53,367 nt of DNA, from positions 1 to 53,367 of IMG/VR virus record IMGVR_UViG_3300034158_000030; one strand, given 5' to 3'. This stretch comes from a virus. Made by a program: the position numbers and the translations under genes. Below the pieces are notes generated by a model. The model saw nothing but the letters and a program-made list of their open reading frames with translations, had not been told where the DNA came from and searched no databases. Of the stretch, positions 7,494 through 15,120 are shown in pieces; position 1 is the first letter of the stretch; every line of letters begins with the position of its first letter.

Positions 7494-7954
7494 TTTCCAG
7501 TGCTCCCCAGGCCATTAGCGCCGCGCTCCGTCTCCTTGAACCCTTCGGAGTCGGTCACGTCGACGAACTGGACCCGCTCGACCGGCACAAGCATTGCTTG
7601 CGCGATACGGTCACCACGGGAAACGCTTATCGGGTTGAAGTCATCCCGCGCCAGCTTTACAAGGACCTCGCCCGTGTAGTCAGAGTCGATCACGCCGACG
7701 CAATTCGCGAGCCGGACGTTGTCCTTGAAGGCCTGGCCGGATCGACTGAACACCAGCATTGCCCACCCCTCGGGAATGTCGAAGGCGAGGCCGGTATTGA
7801 TTCGCATGTTGTTGCTTCCTACGCCCTGAGTGACGTAGTCAGCAGGCTTGGCGGCGGCAGGGATATCGGCGTACAGGTCGAAACAGGCCGCGCCTGCGGT
7901 AGCGTAGGTTGGCTCTTGCGCGGTATCGGTCAAGCGCTTGTATTTGACTTGCAT
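7490..7954 (-). CDS. dut: dUTP diphosphatase
   Basis: A 154-aa trimeric-type dUTPase that hydrolyses dUTP to dUMP and PPi, lowering uracil incorporation and feeding dTMP synthesis. All five motifs are visible: GAACFDLYAD (21-30), SRSG (70-73), GVIDSDYTGE (87-96) with the catalytic Asp, GDRIAQ (114-119) and GANGLGSTGK at the C-terminal arm. The start at 7954 has a CTGGAGAG site. It overlaps the exonuclease start by ATGA. Confidence 0.95.
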   Translation of the reverse strand: MQVKYKRLTDTAQEPTYATAGAACFDLYADIPAAAKPADYVTQGVGSNNMRINTGLAFDIPEGWAMLVFSRSGQAFKDNVRLANCVGVIDSDYTGEVLVKLARDDFNPISVSRGDRIAQAMLVPVERVQFVDVTDSEGFKETERGANGLGSTGK

Positions 7955-7971
7955 TTTCTGTCTCTCCAGGC

Positions 7972-7996
7972 AAAAAGAAGGGCGCCAGGGGCGCCC
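7972..7996 (-). terminator. attenuator-like hairpin between SSB and dUTPase genes
   Basis: On the minus strand GGGCGCC pairs with GGCGCCC across a three-base loop, followed by TTCTTTTTG. It lies just before the dUTPase binding site, so it may reduce expression of the distal operon relative to SSB. Confidence 0.6.
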
Positions 7997-8012
7997 GGTA
8001 GCAGGGTGAATC

Positions 8013-8035
8013 AAGGGTTAACCGGGTTAACCCTT
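8013..8035. repeat. inverted pair of AAGGGTTAAC / GTTAACCCTT
   Basis: Two copies of a 10-base word face each other with a three-base centre in the SSB-dUTPase gap. The word GTTAACCCTT also occurs at 20923-20932 and 38021-38030, both intergenic. Confidence 0.5.
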
Positions 8036-8044
8036 GCGGGGGTC

Positions 8045-8779
8045 CTAGAACGGGATATCGTCGTCAAACGAATCGAAGTCGCTGGCGGCGGATTGCTGCT
8101 GCGGGCGCTGACCTTGCGGGGCTTGCTGTCGCGGAGCGGACTGCTGAGGCGCGGCGCGGTCGCCTGGAGCTGCGAGCATGTCCTTGTATTCTTTTTCGGT
8201 ACGCGCTACAGCGGCTTCCTGATCTTCTTTCGACATGTCGACGAAAGCAGTTTTCGGTGCGACCTTGCGGACCCAGTTGCCGCGCTTGTAGTCAGCCGGG
8301 TGCGGGATCTTCACGCCGTTATCGGTATCGAAGACGTAGACGCCCAGCTTGAGCATCATGGTTTTTCCGGTCAGGTTCTTTTGCAGGTCGGCGTCTGTCG
8401 GCGCCTGAGGCGATGACAGGAGCTTGCCGCCCGCGTTCGTGTCGATGACCGCGAACATACGCAGAGCCTTGGAGCGCTTCGCCTTGAACTTTTCATCGGT
8501 CAACTTGACGTTGTTGGCAGCGGTGCGGACCGGCTTGATATGCAGCTTCTGGAAAATGATGCGGTTCTTGTAGCAGGCCGGCGCCAGAGCTTGATACTTG
8601 ATGTTGATGTAGTCGCCTTCGGACTCGGCGCTTTCCCACTTGGCGTCCTGGATGCCCACACGGACCTCGGTGCCGTCCGGCATAGGCATGATGCCGCCAT
8701 TACCACCCTCGACCTCGATAGTGTCCTGCGCGCCAACAACTTCGCCGTCGTCCAATGCCCAAAAGTTTGCAGTAGTCAT
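8045..8779 (-). CDS. single-stranded DNA-binding protein
   Basis: A 244-aa protein resembling phage SSB-like proteins of the DUF669 kind. The N-terminal ~170 residues form a beta-rich body (TEVRVGIQDAKWESAE, NRIIFQKLHIKP). It is followed by a Gln/Pro/Ala-rich linker and an acidic tip ending DDDIPF, the same six residues that end bacterial SSB and recruit partner proteins. It is encoded between the Sak4-like ATPase and dUTPase genes, as expected for the annealing module. Confidence 0.82.
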   Translation of the reverse strand: MTTANFWALDDGEVVGAQDTIEVEGGNGGIMPMPDGTEVRVGIQDAKWESAESEGDYINIKYQALAPACYKNRIIFQKLHIKPVRTAANNVKLTDEKFKAKRSKALRMFAVIDTNAGGKLLSSPQAPTDADLQKNLTGKTMMLKLGVYVFDTDNGVKIPHPADYKRGNWVRKVAPKTAFVDMSKEDQEAAVARTEKEYKDMLAAPGDRAAPQQSAPRQQAPQGQRPQQQSAASDFDSFDDDIPF

Positions 8780-8836
8780 GTAAGGTCAAATCCTCAAAAA
8801 ATTAATTTTAGTGCGTAAAGTGAATTGACAGCCCGA

Positions 8837-9754
8837 CTACAGCTCGGGCTCTTGGTATTCCATGTCGCCACCGGCCGCGATAGGATCGGCAGCGCTGTCG
8901 CCAACATCTTCAGGCGTTGGAGCGTCCGCCTCATCCTCCTCGACAGGCTCAGGGGTCTTGATGGACTCCTCGGCCAGCTTACCGGAATAATAAGGGATGA
9001 TCTTGAGCAACGGGTTTTCCCACTTGCTCAGCGGCGGCAGCTCGATAGGCTCGTCGATATGGTAACGGTTTTTCGACACGTTGCCCGCCACGCCATGCAC
9101 GACCAGTTGGCGAGTACCGTCCGAGAGAGCCTTGCCGGCCTTGCTGACGTTCTTGTCTTCACGGGCGCCACGAACGAACTTTTGCAGACAGATAAAGCCG
9201 ACCATGTCGACGTTGTCGACCCACGGGGCCTGGCTGTGCTTGCTCAATCGCAGGTTGTAGCGGCTGTAGTTCTCGCCATCGGGCGGCTCTACGGTGTCAG
9301 TGGTGGCGTGACCGATGACGATAACGGCAATCCCCGCGTCATTGATATGCCCGAGCATTTCCCGGATGTCGACGTGCATCTTGCCTAGGGCCTTCACGCC
9401 AGCGCCGAAGCCGCCGCACGCCTGGTTGATCGACAGAGGGTTGTTCGGGTCATTGGCGACGATATGCTTTTCGAACATCGTTTCGGCTTGGGTGATACTG
9501 TCAATGATCAGCGTCTTTTTGCCGTGCTCTTTACGCTTGGCGTACACCCAGCGCAATTGCTGCTTCAGGTCTTCAACGGTCTTGACCATCGGCATGATCG
9601 CCGGACGGCGGTCTACAGGAACGGACTCGATGCCGTCCTCAAGGCGGATAATGATCGACTTCGGGAACATGGAGGCCAGAATGGTTTTACCCATGCCAGG
9701 CTCGGAAAACAGGGTGATAAACGGCGGCCGTGGTGACGCGTTTTCGATAATCAT
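8837..9754 (-). CDS. Sak4-like RecA-fold recombinase ATPase (AAA_24)
   Basis: A 305-aa P-loop ATPase: SEPGMGKT (Walker A, Lys23), TLIIDS (Walker B, Asp85), then AVIVIGHAT (sensor-like). The size, motif spacing and first place in the recombination operon match Sak4-type single-strand annealing proteins, which work with an SSB on phage DNA ends. The last ~60 residues are acidic and Pro-rich (TPEPVEEDEADAPTPED) and probably disordered. A promoter lies at 9796-9824. Confidence 0.83.
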   Translation of the reverse strand: MIIENASPRPPFITLFSEPGMGKTILASMFPKSIIIRLEDGIESVPVDRRPAIMPMVKTVEDLKQQLRWVYAKRKEHGKKTLIIDSITQAETMFEKHIVANDPNNPLSINQACGGFGAGVKALGKMHVDIREMLGHINDAGIAVIVIGHATTDTVEPPDGENYSRYNLRLSKHSQAPWVDNVDMVGFICLQKFVRGAREDKNVSKAGKALSDGTRQLVVHGVAGNVSKNRYHIDEPIELPPLSKWENPLLKIIPYYSGKLAEESIKTPEPVEEDEADAPTPEDVGDSAADPIAAGGDMEYQEPEL

Positions 9755-9795
9755 TTTGCTTGCCCTCCAGGGCGCTTGTCGTGTTGACGGGGCGA

Positions 9796-9824
9796 ACTTT
9801 AAGCACGATTCGGAATAACGTCAA
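9796..9824 (-). promoter_or_regulatory. promoter of the recombination operon
   Basis: Minus strand TTGACG, 17 bases, TAAAGT, about 41 bases before the start at 9754. It is back to back with the plus-strand promoter at 9851-9879. Confidence 0.6.
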
Positions 9825-9850
9825 CTCCTTTTTTGAATTCTTTTTTTGGG

Positions 9851-9879
9851 TTGGATATCTCGATATCTCGCTATATACT
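9851..9879 (+). promoter_or_regulatory. promoter of the primase-helicase gene with tandem GATATCTC operator
   Basis: TTGGAT, 17 bases, TATACT, 27 bases before the start codon. Two copies of GATATCTCG (9854-9862 and 9862-9870) fill the spacer at an 8-base period. The same octamers recur in the non-coding region 12982-13190. Confidence 0.7.
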
Positions 9880-9906
9880 CGCGGCACTTTGAACGGAGCT
9901 GTAAAG

Positions 9907-12270
9907 ATGCCTATTAGAGAAGCCTACGATTTTCTCGAAGCTGAACACCGTATTTTCGGCCTGCACGGTGGCAATGACGATGGGTCCTGCGGATGCGGAT
10001 ACCCGGAGTGCAAGGCGGCCTATAAGCACCCGATTGCCAGCAACTGGCAAGTGACGCCAGACTGGTCTGATGAGCAGTTAGAAGGCATGGAGGAAATGGG
10101 CCAGCTCGATACGGGCTACGGCGTGCTCGTTAAAGGCCTTCTAGTCGTGGACGTGGACGCCCGCAACGGCGGCGTAGACGCTTATCACAATCTGGTCAAC
10201 CGCTTGGGCGTTGACCTGGCCGCAACCTCGGGGCTGACCGTACAGACCGGTTCGGGGCAGGGAAGTATGCACGTCTACTATAAGGCGCCCGAAGGGGTCA
10301 GCCTCGTGCAGAACCATAAGGACTTCAAGGGGATTGACTTCAAGTCATCCGGGTTCGTTGTCGGGCCAGGCTCGATGCACTCCAGCGGCAACCGCTACCA
10401 GATCCTCTTTGGCAGCCCTCACGAGATTGGCGACGCGCCCCAAGAGCTGATCGACCTGCTTCGGCGTCCCGATGCGTTCCGCGCCGACTGTAACGGCGCG
10501 GTCATGGACGTGACCGGCGACGACCTCGCCCACATGCTCAAGCACTGCGACTTCGACTGCGACCGGCCGACCTGGATCAACATAGGCATGGCGCTTCACC
10601 ATGCGACCGGGGGCTCAGGCTTCGATCTGTGGAACGACTGGAGCTCGAAGGGCGAGAAGTACCCCGGAGCCCCGAACCTGCGCAACCAGTGGGATCGCTT
10701 CGGCAAGTCAGCCAACCCCGTGACGCTAGGCACCCTCATCTATCACGCCGAGGCGGGCGGCTGGGAGGAGTCGGTAGAGTTCGTGCCGTCGACGTGGTTT
10801 GAGGAGGAGCTTCCAACCGGCGAAGACGTCAAGCCAGTTGACAATGACGAACCTGAACCTGTCGCGCTAGACGGCAATGAGGCGCCAAAGGCCAAGAAAG
10901 GGGCGACCCGGCACCCGTTCCACGTCAACGGCATTGACCTGCTGCGTCCGCCTGGATTCGTTGGCGAGGTGTGTAAATGGATCAACGACCAATCGCGCTT
11001 CCCTCGGGAGAACCTGGCCGTGGCGGCGGCGCTGGTGTCCATGTCCAACGTGGTCGGCCTCGGATGGACAGACGACATCGACGGCGTGACAGCCAACCTC
11101 TTTGCAATGTGCGTGGCCGGGTCCGCGACGGGGAAGGAAGCGATCATGCAGTCAATTAACACTATTCACCAGGCGGCCGGCATTCAGCGGGCGACCGTGG
11201 GCTCCATCAAGTCCGAACAGGAAATCATTCGCAACCTGATCGACAATCAGGCGGCGTTCTACGTTATCGACGAATTCGGGATATTGCTCAAGACGATTAC
11301 GACCTCGAAAGAGGCGTACCACTCCGGCGTCATCGGCGCCCTCATGTCGGCCTACTCGAAGGCGAACAGCTTTATGCCGATGAACGGCGACACTAAGCGG
11401 GAGGTTCGCAAGGCCCTGCTTGGCGAGCTCAAGTCGTGCAAAAAGGCCGTGATGGAAAACGAGGACCCAACCGGGGGCATTCAGCGCCGAGTCCCGCACC
11501 TGGAGCGCGCCCTTGAGTCCATCGACAGCGGCCTCGAAAAGCCTTACCTGTCGCTGATCGGCTTCACCACTCCCGTGACCTTTGACAGCCTCGTGACACC
11601 CGAGCAGGCGACCAACGGGTTTATTGGTCGGTCAATCATCATCAGCGAAAAAGAAACGAACCCACGGGCCAAGAAGGGGTTCAAGGCTGGCCGCATGGGT
11701 GACCGCCTGGCTCTGACCTTGCGCGCCCTGTACGACCGGGGCACCTGTGACGTTGAGGCGCACCGTGTCGAATGGTACGGCGAGCGGTCGCAGATCCGCA
11801 CCGAGCACGAGGCTCGGGACATGCTGGACATGGTCGCGGACTGGGCCTACACGGAGGCCGAGCGGCACAAGGAGTTCTCGGGCCTGGAGGCGATCCCCCG
11901 TCGAGCGCGTGAAATGGTCTCGAAGATAAGCCTAATCCTGGCAGTGCCGTCGGGCCTGCGGACCGCAGAGCACGTCCGGTGGGCCTATGCGTTCGTTGAG
12001 CGGGACATCCGGGAAAAAACCATGCTTGCCTACGCCAACGAAAACGAGGAGTCGTCGCCGGCCGCAGCCGTCAAGGCTCGAATCGTCAACATGCTGGGCG
12101 ACGGGCACAGCGAGACGCTCGGGGTCGTTATCAACCGCTGCAAGAAGTGGAAGCGCGAAGACGTCGAGAAGGTCATCAAGGTGCTTGTCGAGAACGGCAC
12201 GCTGACCCAGGAGACGACCCGCAACCCGACGAACGGCAAGGAGACCATTCGCCTGTCAATTAAGGAATAG
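9907..12270 (+). CDS. bifunctional DNA primase/polymerase and helicase
   Basis: A 787-aa replication protein. Residues ~1-200 form a Prim-Pol domain: a CGCGYPEC cysteine group (28-35), the metal-binding VVDVDARNG (Asp82, Asp84), GSGQGSMHVYY (His121), then GIDFKSSGFVVGPGS. A PriCT-like segment follows (about 225-300, WINIGMALHHATGG). From ~380 on is a helicase domain: AGSATGKE (Walker A, about 403-410) and AFYVIDEFG (Walker B). It likely primes and unwinds phage DNA. The start at 9907 has GGAG upstream; an operator-bearing promoter precedes it. Confidence 0.88.
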   Translation: MPIREAYDFLEAEHRIFGLHGGNDDGSCGCGYPECKAAYKHPIASNWQVTPDWSDEQLEGMEEMGQLDTGYGVLVKGLLVVDVDARNGGVDAYHNLVNRLGVDLAATSGLTVQTGSGQGSMHVYYKAPEGVSLVQNHKDFKGIDFKSSGFVVGPGSMHSSGNRYQILFGSPHEIGDAPQELIDLLRRPDAFRADCNGAVMDVTGDDLAHMLKHCDFDCDRPTWINIGMALHHATGGSGFDLWNDWSSKGEKYPGAPNLRNQWDRFGKSANPVTLGTLIYHAEAGGWEESVEFVPSTWFEEELPTGEDVKPVDNDEPEPVALDGNEAPKAKKGATRHPFHVNGIDLLRPPGFVGEVCKWINDQSRFPRENLAVAAALVSMSNVVGLGWTDDIDGVTANLFAMCVAGSATGKEAIMQSINTIHQAAGIQRATVGSIKSEQEIIRNLIDNQAAFYVIDEFGILLKTITTSKEAYHSGVIGALMSAYSKANSFMPMNGDTKREVRKALLGELKSCKKAVMENEDPTGGIQRRVPHLERALESIDSGLEKPYLSLIGFTTPVTFDSLVTPEQATNGFIGRSIIISEKETNPRAKKGFKAGRMGDRLALTLRALYDRGTCDVEAHRVEWYGERSQIRTEHEARDMLDMVADWAYTEAERHKEFSGLEAIPRRAREMVSKISLILAVPSGLRTAEHVRWAYAFVERDIREKTMLAYANENEESSPAAAVKARIVNMLGDGHSETLGVVINRCKKWKREDVEKVIKVLVENGTLTQETTRNPTNGKETIRLSIKE

Positions 12271-12304
12271 TTACTTGACAATGTAGACTCTTAGCGGAGA
12301 CACT

Positions 12305-12330
12305 AAGCCCTCACTTTTGAGGGCTTTTTT
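12305..12330 (+). terminator. terminator-like hairpin after the primase gene
   Basis: AAGCCCTCA pairs with TGAGGGCTT around CTTT, followed by six T in all. The GTG of the next gene follows at once at 12331, so it may act as terminator, attenuator or both. Confidence 0.7.
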
Positions 12331-12843
12331 GTGGCTAGGATTTTTATTGATGTTCACCAGGACGGCACTTTTACCACTGGACCATTCCACGGATGCCCGA
12401 AGGCTCACGCGGCCAATCAAGACGGCGGCGTCATTACCTACATGAGCGACGACGTAGTTTTTCGCGATATAGAGCCGTTCGGGATTGTCTTTCGCCGCCA
12501 CACAATCGCGGCAAAGCTCGCATTCGGCCCTCTCGGTCGATGGTCGGGCGACTGGCGCAAGTGGGGCGCGTTCTGCATAAATAAGTGGGGCGCCTGGTTC
12601 GAGCGGGTTGAATGCGGCGCACGCCGCGCAAGGTTGCCATCGGCAGACGACAAGATCGACCAGCGAGCGCTCGGTATCATCACCAGGGCGCGCAAAATCC
12701 TGCTGAGCGTGCTGCGCAACCGGATGCGGGATGAGAGCCCCGAGTCGATCAGAAGGGCGATCACCAGGCTGTCAGAAAGCGGCGCAATATCCGTCATATC
12801 CGACTGCGAAGGCTCAGGAGTGACGGTTATTCTTGTCAATTAG
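12331..12843 (+). CDS. 170-aa hypothetical protein, GTG start after a hairpin
   Basis: Not recognised. The frame is open from GTG 12331 with no ATG until codon 38. The only good ribosome binding site, GCGGAG (12294-12299), lies 5' of the hairpin. The body has Trp-rich central residues (GRWSGDWRKWGAFC) and a helical C-terminal half (RALGIITRARKILLSVL, SIRRAITRLSESG) that could be a winged helix. It ends just before the repeat array 12982-13190, so a DNA-binding or replication role is possible but inferred only from position. Confidence 0.6.
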   Translation: MARIFIDVHQDGTFTTGPFHGCPKAHAANQDGGVITYMSDDVVFRDIEPFGIVFRRHTIAAKLAFGPLGRWSGDWRKWGAFCINKWGAWFERVECGARRARLPSADDKIDQRALGIITRARKILLSVLRNRMRDESPESIRRAITRLSESGAISVISDCEGSGVTVILVN

Positions 12844-13331
12844 CTGTCAAGTGGCTGGGCGCTTTTCAGGCCGAAACGGCAAAAGTTGACACCGTCCAGG
12901 CGGCGCGGTAGGTTCGAGGTAAGTCTCCTGCGGCGGCGTCGTCAGGCTGGTTAACCCCCTTATTGCTAGGGGTACATATCCCGAGATATCTAGTAGATAT
13001 CCAGTTGATAGACCAGGAAACAAAGGACATAGCGAGATAGCGAGATATCTACCGGCACCCCCACATAGCCGGATTCGCAAAACTCCTCGGATATTTCGAT
13101 ATCTCGATATGTACCTCGGAAAGCCTAGTGTTTGCGCTGGTTTGACGGAATAACACACACGGATAACTCCCGGATATCTCGGATATCTCGCCCAAGGGCG
13201 GGATGGATAAGCTTCCAATTGCGCGCGCGATTAAGAGATTTTCTAGTATTAATCTCTATAGGAGAATAATAGAGGTATCAATTTTCTATTCTTATAAGTA
13301 GAATATGCGTACACAATCAGGAGGTCTAACG
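12844..13331. other. non-coding repeat array with AT-rich block: candidate origin or operator region
   Basis: 488 bases without a credible gene. Repeats of CGAGATATC lie at 12982-12990 and 13041-13049, with degenerate copies at 12993 and 13033. Reverse-orientation GATATCTCG lies at 13098-13106, 13173-13181 and 13182-13190, with one mismatch copy at 13090. From about 13215 to 13317 the sequence is strikingly AT-rich, with the inverted repeat AGAGATT/AATCTCT and a TAGAAT box (13299-13304) 27 bases before the next start. Iterons beside an AT-rich unwinding element would fit an origin; a repressor array fits equally well. Confidence 0.6.
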
Positions 13332-13631
13332 ATGTCTCTGCGGTCTGAGTTATTTGAAGCAGTAAGGGCGGCATTGTTCGCCGGGGGCGTATCGCAAAAA
13401 GCGCTCTCCAGGTCGATGGGCGTAAACCAGTCTGAGCTGAGCAAGATCAAGCGCGGGCATGACGCCCTGTCGATTGAGAAGCTGATCGTTATCGGAGGTG
13501 CGCTCGGGGTTGGCTTGAAGTGGCAGATAGGGAAGTGTGAGCCGGTCCCGGTAGCCTCGCCCTCGGATGGTATGGATGGTTTTTCGAGGTCGCTCCGTGT
13601 GGCCGATGGATTTTTTGGGGAGGTTGAGTGA
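13332..13631 (+). CDS. XRE-family HTH transcriptional regulator
   Basis: A 99-aa DNA-binding protein with a helix-turn-helix at about residues 20-45 (VSQKALSRSMGVNQSELSKI), followed by ALSIEKLIVIGGALGVGL as in small Cro/C1 and HigA-like regulators. The start at 13332 has a strong AGGAGG; the ATG at 13305 does not. It sits immediately downstream of the GATATCTC array and heads the long early operon, so autoregulation through the array is a reasonable inference. Confidence 0.8.
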   Translation: MSLRSELFEAVRAALFAGGVSQKALSRSMGVNQSELSKIKRGHDALSIEKLIVIGGALGVGLKWQIGKCEPVPVASPSDGMDGFSRSLRVADGFFGEVE

Positions 13632-14014
13632 TGGACAAAGAGAATCTGGTAAAGCTGGCGATGTATCACCGTGGTCGGGCCAACCGCATGACGGTGTGCG
13701 CTAATAGCCCTGCGCTCTCGTGTGGTCAGCGAAAGGCGTTCAAGGTGCTGGCTGACGCCGCATGGGGCTCGGTAGCGTCCCTGATGGCTCAGGCTCGTTA
13801 TGAGGCGGGCATGGTCAAGCGACAGAAGTACCTGATCAGTCGCGAGTTCATGGCGGTTGCAACGGTCCATGCGCTGACCCGTGATGAGGCCGGCCAGCTC
13901 TATGAGGATCAGTGCGCCCTTGAGGGCATTGAGTGCGACTCGTACCTTTTGGGTCAGCCCATGGGCCAAGTGCAAGGGCCTAGCCGTTTCGCAGCGTGGG
14001 GCGCCATCCTGTGA
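13631..14014 (+). CDS. 127-aa hypothetical protein
   Basis: Not recognised. The start ATG overlaps the regulator's stop (TGATG) and GGGGAGG lies upstream. The product is mostly helical (MTVCANSPALSCGQRKAF, KVLADAAWGSVASLMAQ) with no membrane segment. It lies between two HTH genes and overlaps the second by GTGA, so the three are co-translated. Confidence 0.7.
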   Translation: MDKENLVKLAMYHRGRANRMTVCANSPALSCGQRKAFKVLADAAWGSVASLMAQARYEAGMVKRQKYLISREFMAVATVHALTRDEAGQLYEDQCALEGIECDSYLLGQPMGQVQGPSRFAAWGAIL

Positions 14015-14238
14015 GCCCTACTGTAGCGGCGCTGAGGGCTACCCTAGGCGATGCCATAGGTTACATGCTTAAAACGTCTGGAATGAGCCAGCAGGAGGCC
14101 GCAACGGCATGCGGAGTGCATCAGACGAACGTGTCTGCGGCTATCCGGGCAAAAAGCTGCACAATTGAAAAGCAAATCGACCTGCTGTCGGGTCTTGGCT
14201 ATCGGGTTGAACTGAGGGTTATCAAGAATGAAAACTAA
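14011..14238 (+). CDS. second small XRE-like HTH protein
   Basis: A 75-aa protein with a helix-turn-helix at residues 25-50 (MSQQEAATACGVHQTNVSAA), then CTIEKQIDLLSGLGYRVEL, similar in layout to the regulator at 13332. The GTG start at 14011 overlaps the upstream stop. Two small HTH proteins in one operon next to an operator-like array suggest a paired switch, or a heterodimer. Confidence 0.75.
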   Translation: MSPTVAALRATLGDAIGYMLKTSGMSQQEAATACGVHQTNVSAAIRAKSCTIEKQIDLLSGLGYRVELRVIKNEN

Positions 14239-14875
14239 TACCACTCCATACTGCGCGCTGATCGGCAAAGAGGTGACTATTTCCATCAAGCGGCCGGAGC
14301 CGGTGCGGGCGGACATGTTCGTGATTGATGAGCTGCCGTTTATCGAGCATGCGCCTGGCAATGAGCGGTCTATCAGTTTTGAGCGGCCGGAGGGTGTCAA
14401 GTGGTTTGACGCGGTCCCGAGTGCTGATGGTCTGTCGGTTGAGTTCTATGATCTGCCGGAGCCGGCAGGTGTATCCATCGGGTATATGGGTCCGTTCCCG
14501 GTGTGCCCGGAGGAGGAGGTAACCCGCCGTCTGGAGTGGGATTTGTTCTATCCGTCGGGGTCGGTGTCGGTTGTTCGGGATGAGCCGGAACCGAAGATGC
14601 GTGACGTGGTTGTTATTGGTCATGGTCGAGGGCAGCCAGTGCGGAATGGGGTTATGGCAGCCCTCCTTGCAGCGCTTGGGGCGACTGGGCAGCGGGTCCT
14701 TTACGTGAGCGATGGGCAGCATAGGGCGTTCCGCTCTATCGGGGTCGATCCCGACTACATGGAGATTGTCCGGCCATTCCAGTTCGCCGAAGGGGTTAAC
14801 CCGGTTAAGAGCAAGCATCGGGGCCTGGACGTATCGCATCGTAGTCGTGCCGGAAAAGCTAACCGCTGGCGTTAA
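14228..14875 (+). CDS. hypothetical early protein carrying a TipJ-like segment
   Basis: A 215-aa protein of unknown role. Residues 88-111 (GPF..CPE.E.T.RLEWD.F.P.G) match the phage's own tip protein encoded at 48624-51650 (about residues 520-545) at 16 of roughly 29 aligned positions. The C-terminal half (VVVIGHGRG, MAALLAALGATGQRVLYVSDG) resembles a small alpha/beta domain. It starts inside the last codons of the HTH gene. A transposed or duplicated fragment of a tail gene in an early gene is unusual. Confidence 0.72.
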   Translation: MKTNTTPYCALIGKEVTISIKRPEPVRADMFVIDELPFIEHAPGNERSISFERPEGVKWFDAVPSADGLSVEFYDLPEPAGVSIGYMGPFPVCPEEEVTRRLEWDLFYPSGSVSVVRDEPEPKMRDVVVIGHGRGQPVRNGVMAALLAALGATGQRVLYVSDGQHRAFRSIGVDPDYMEIVRPFQFAEGVNPVKSKHRGLDVSHRSRAGKANRWR

Positions 14876-14882
14876 AAAGTGC

Positions 14883-14912
14883 TTGAGCCTGGGGGATGGT
14901 TTATGCCATGAT
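14883..14912 (+). promoter_or_regulatory. early promoter flanked by an inverted repeat
   Basis: TTGAGC, 18 bases, CATGAT, 34 bases before the start at 14947. GAGCCTGG (14885-14892) and CCAGGCTC (14913-14920) bracket the spacer and -10. Confidence 0.5.
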
Positions 14913-14946
14913 CCAGGCTCACTTTATTTGTTGATTTGGGGGATTC

Positions 14947-15120
14947 ATGCAGGGCACTGGCGCAGCTAACTTTGAGAAGAAAGGCAAGACAAAGGGCTAT
15001 CAGGAGAATGCTGAGCAGGCACGCAAGCGGAACATTCGTATGCGTCGCGAGCGGCTTCAAAAGCGGCGCATGTGTCATATCAACCCGGAGAACATCGTCG
15101 CAGCGGATGAGCTCAAGTGA
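14947..15120 (+). CDS. 57-aa basic hypothetical protein
   Basis: A short, highly charged protein (KKGKTKGY, then RMRRERLQKRRM), mostly Lys and Arg, that could bind nucleic acid. The stop overlaps the next start (GTGA), which supports it as a real gene. A GGGGG tract a few bases upstream can serve as binding site. No family is recognised. Confidence 0.6.
   Translation: MQGTGAANFEKKGKTKGYQENAEQARKRNIRMRRERLQKRRMCHINPENIVAADELK

Noticed and set aside
7478-8416. 312-codon plus frame over dUTPase and SSB
   Set aside because: It crosses two clear minus genes and a hairpin; the amino-acid composition is that of an antisense frame.
8825-9388. 187-codon plus frame over the Sak4-like gene
   Set aside because: Antisense to a protein with intact Walker motifs.
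12982-13190. CRISPR array
   Set aside because: Repeats are only 8-9 bases, in both orientations, with irregular or no spacers, and there are no cas genes.
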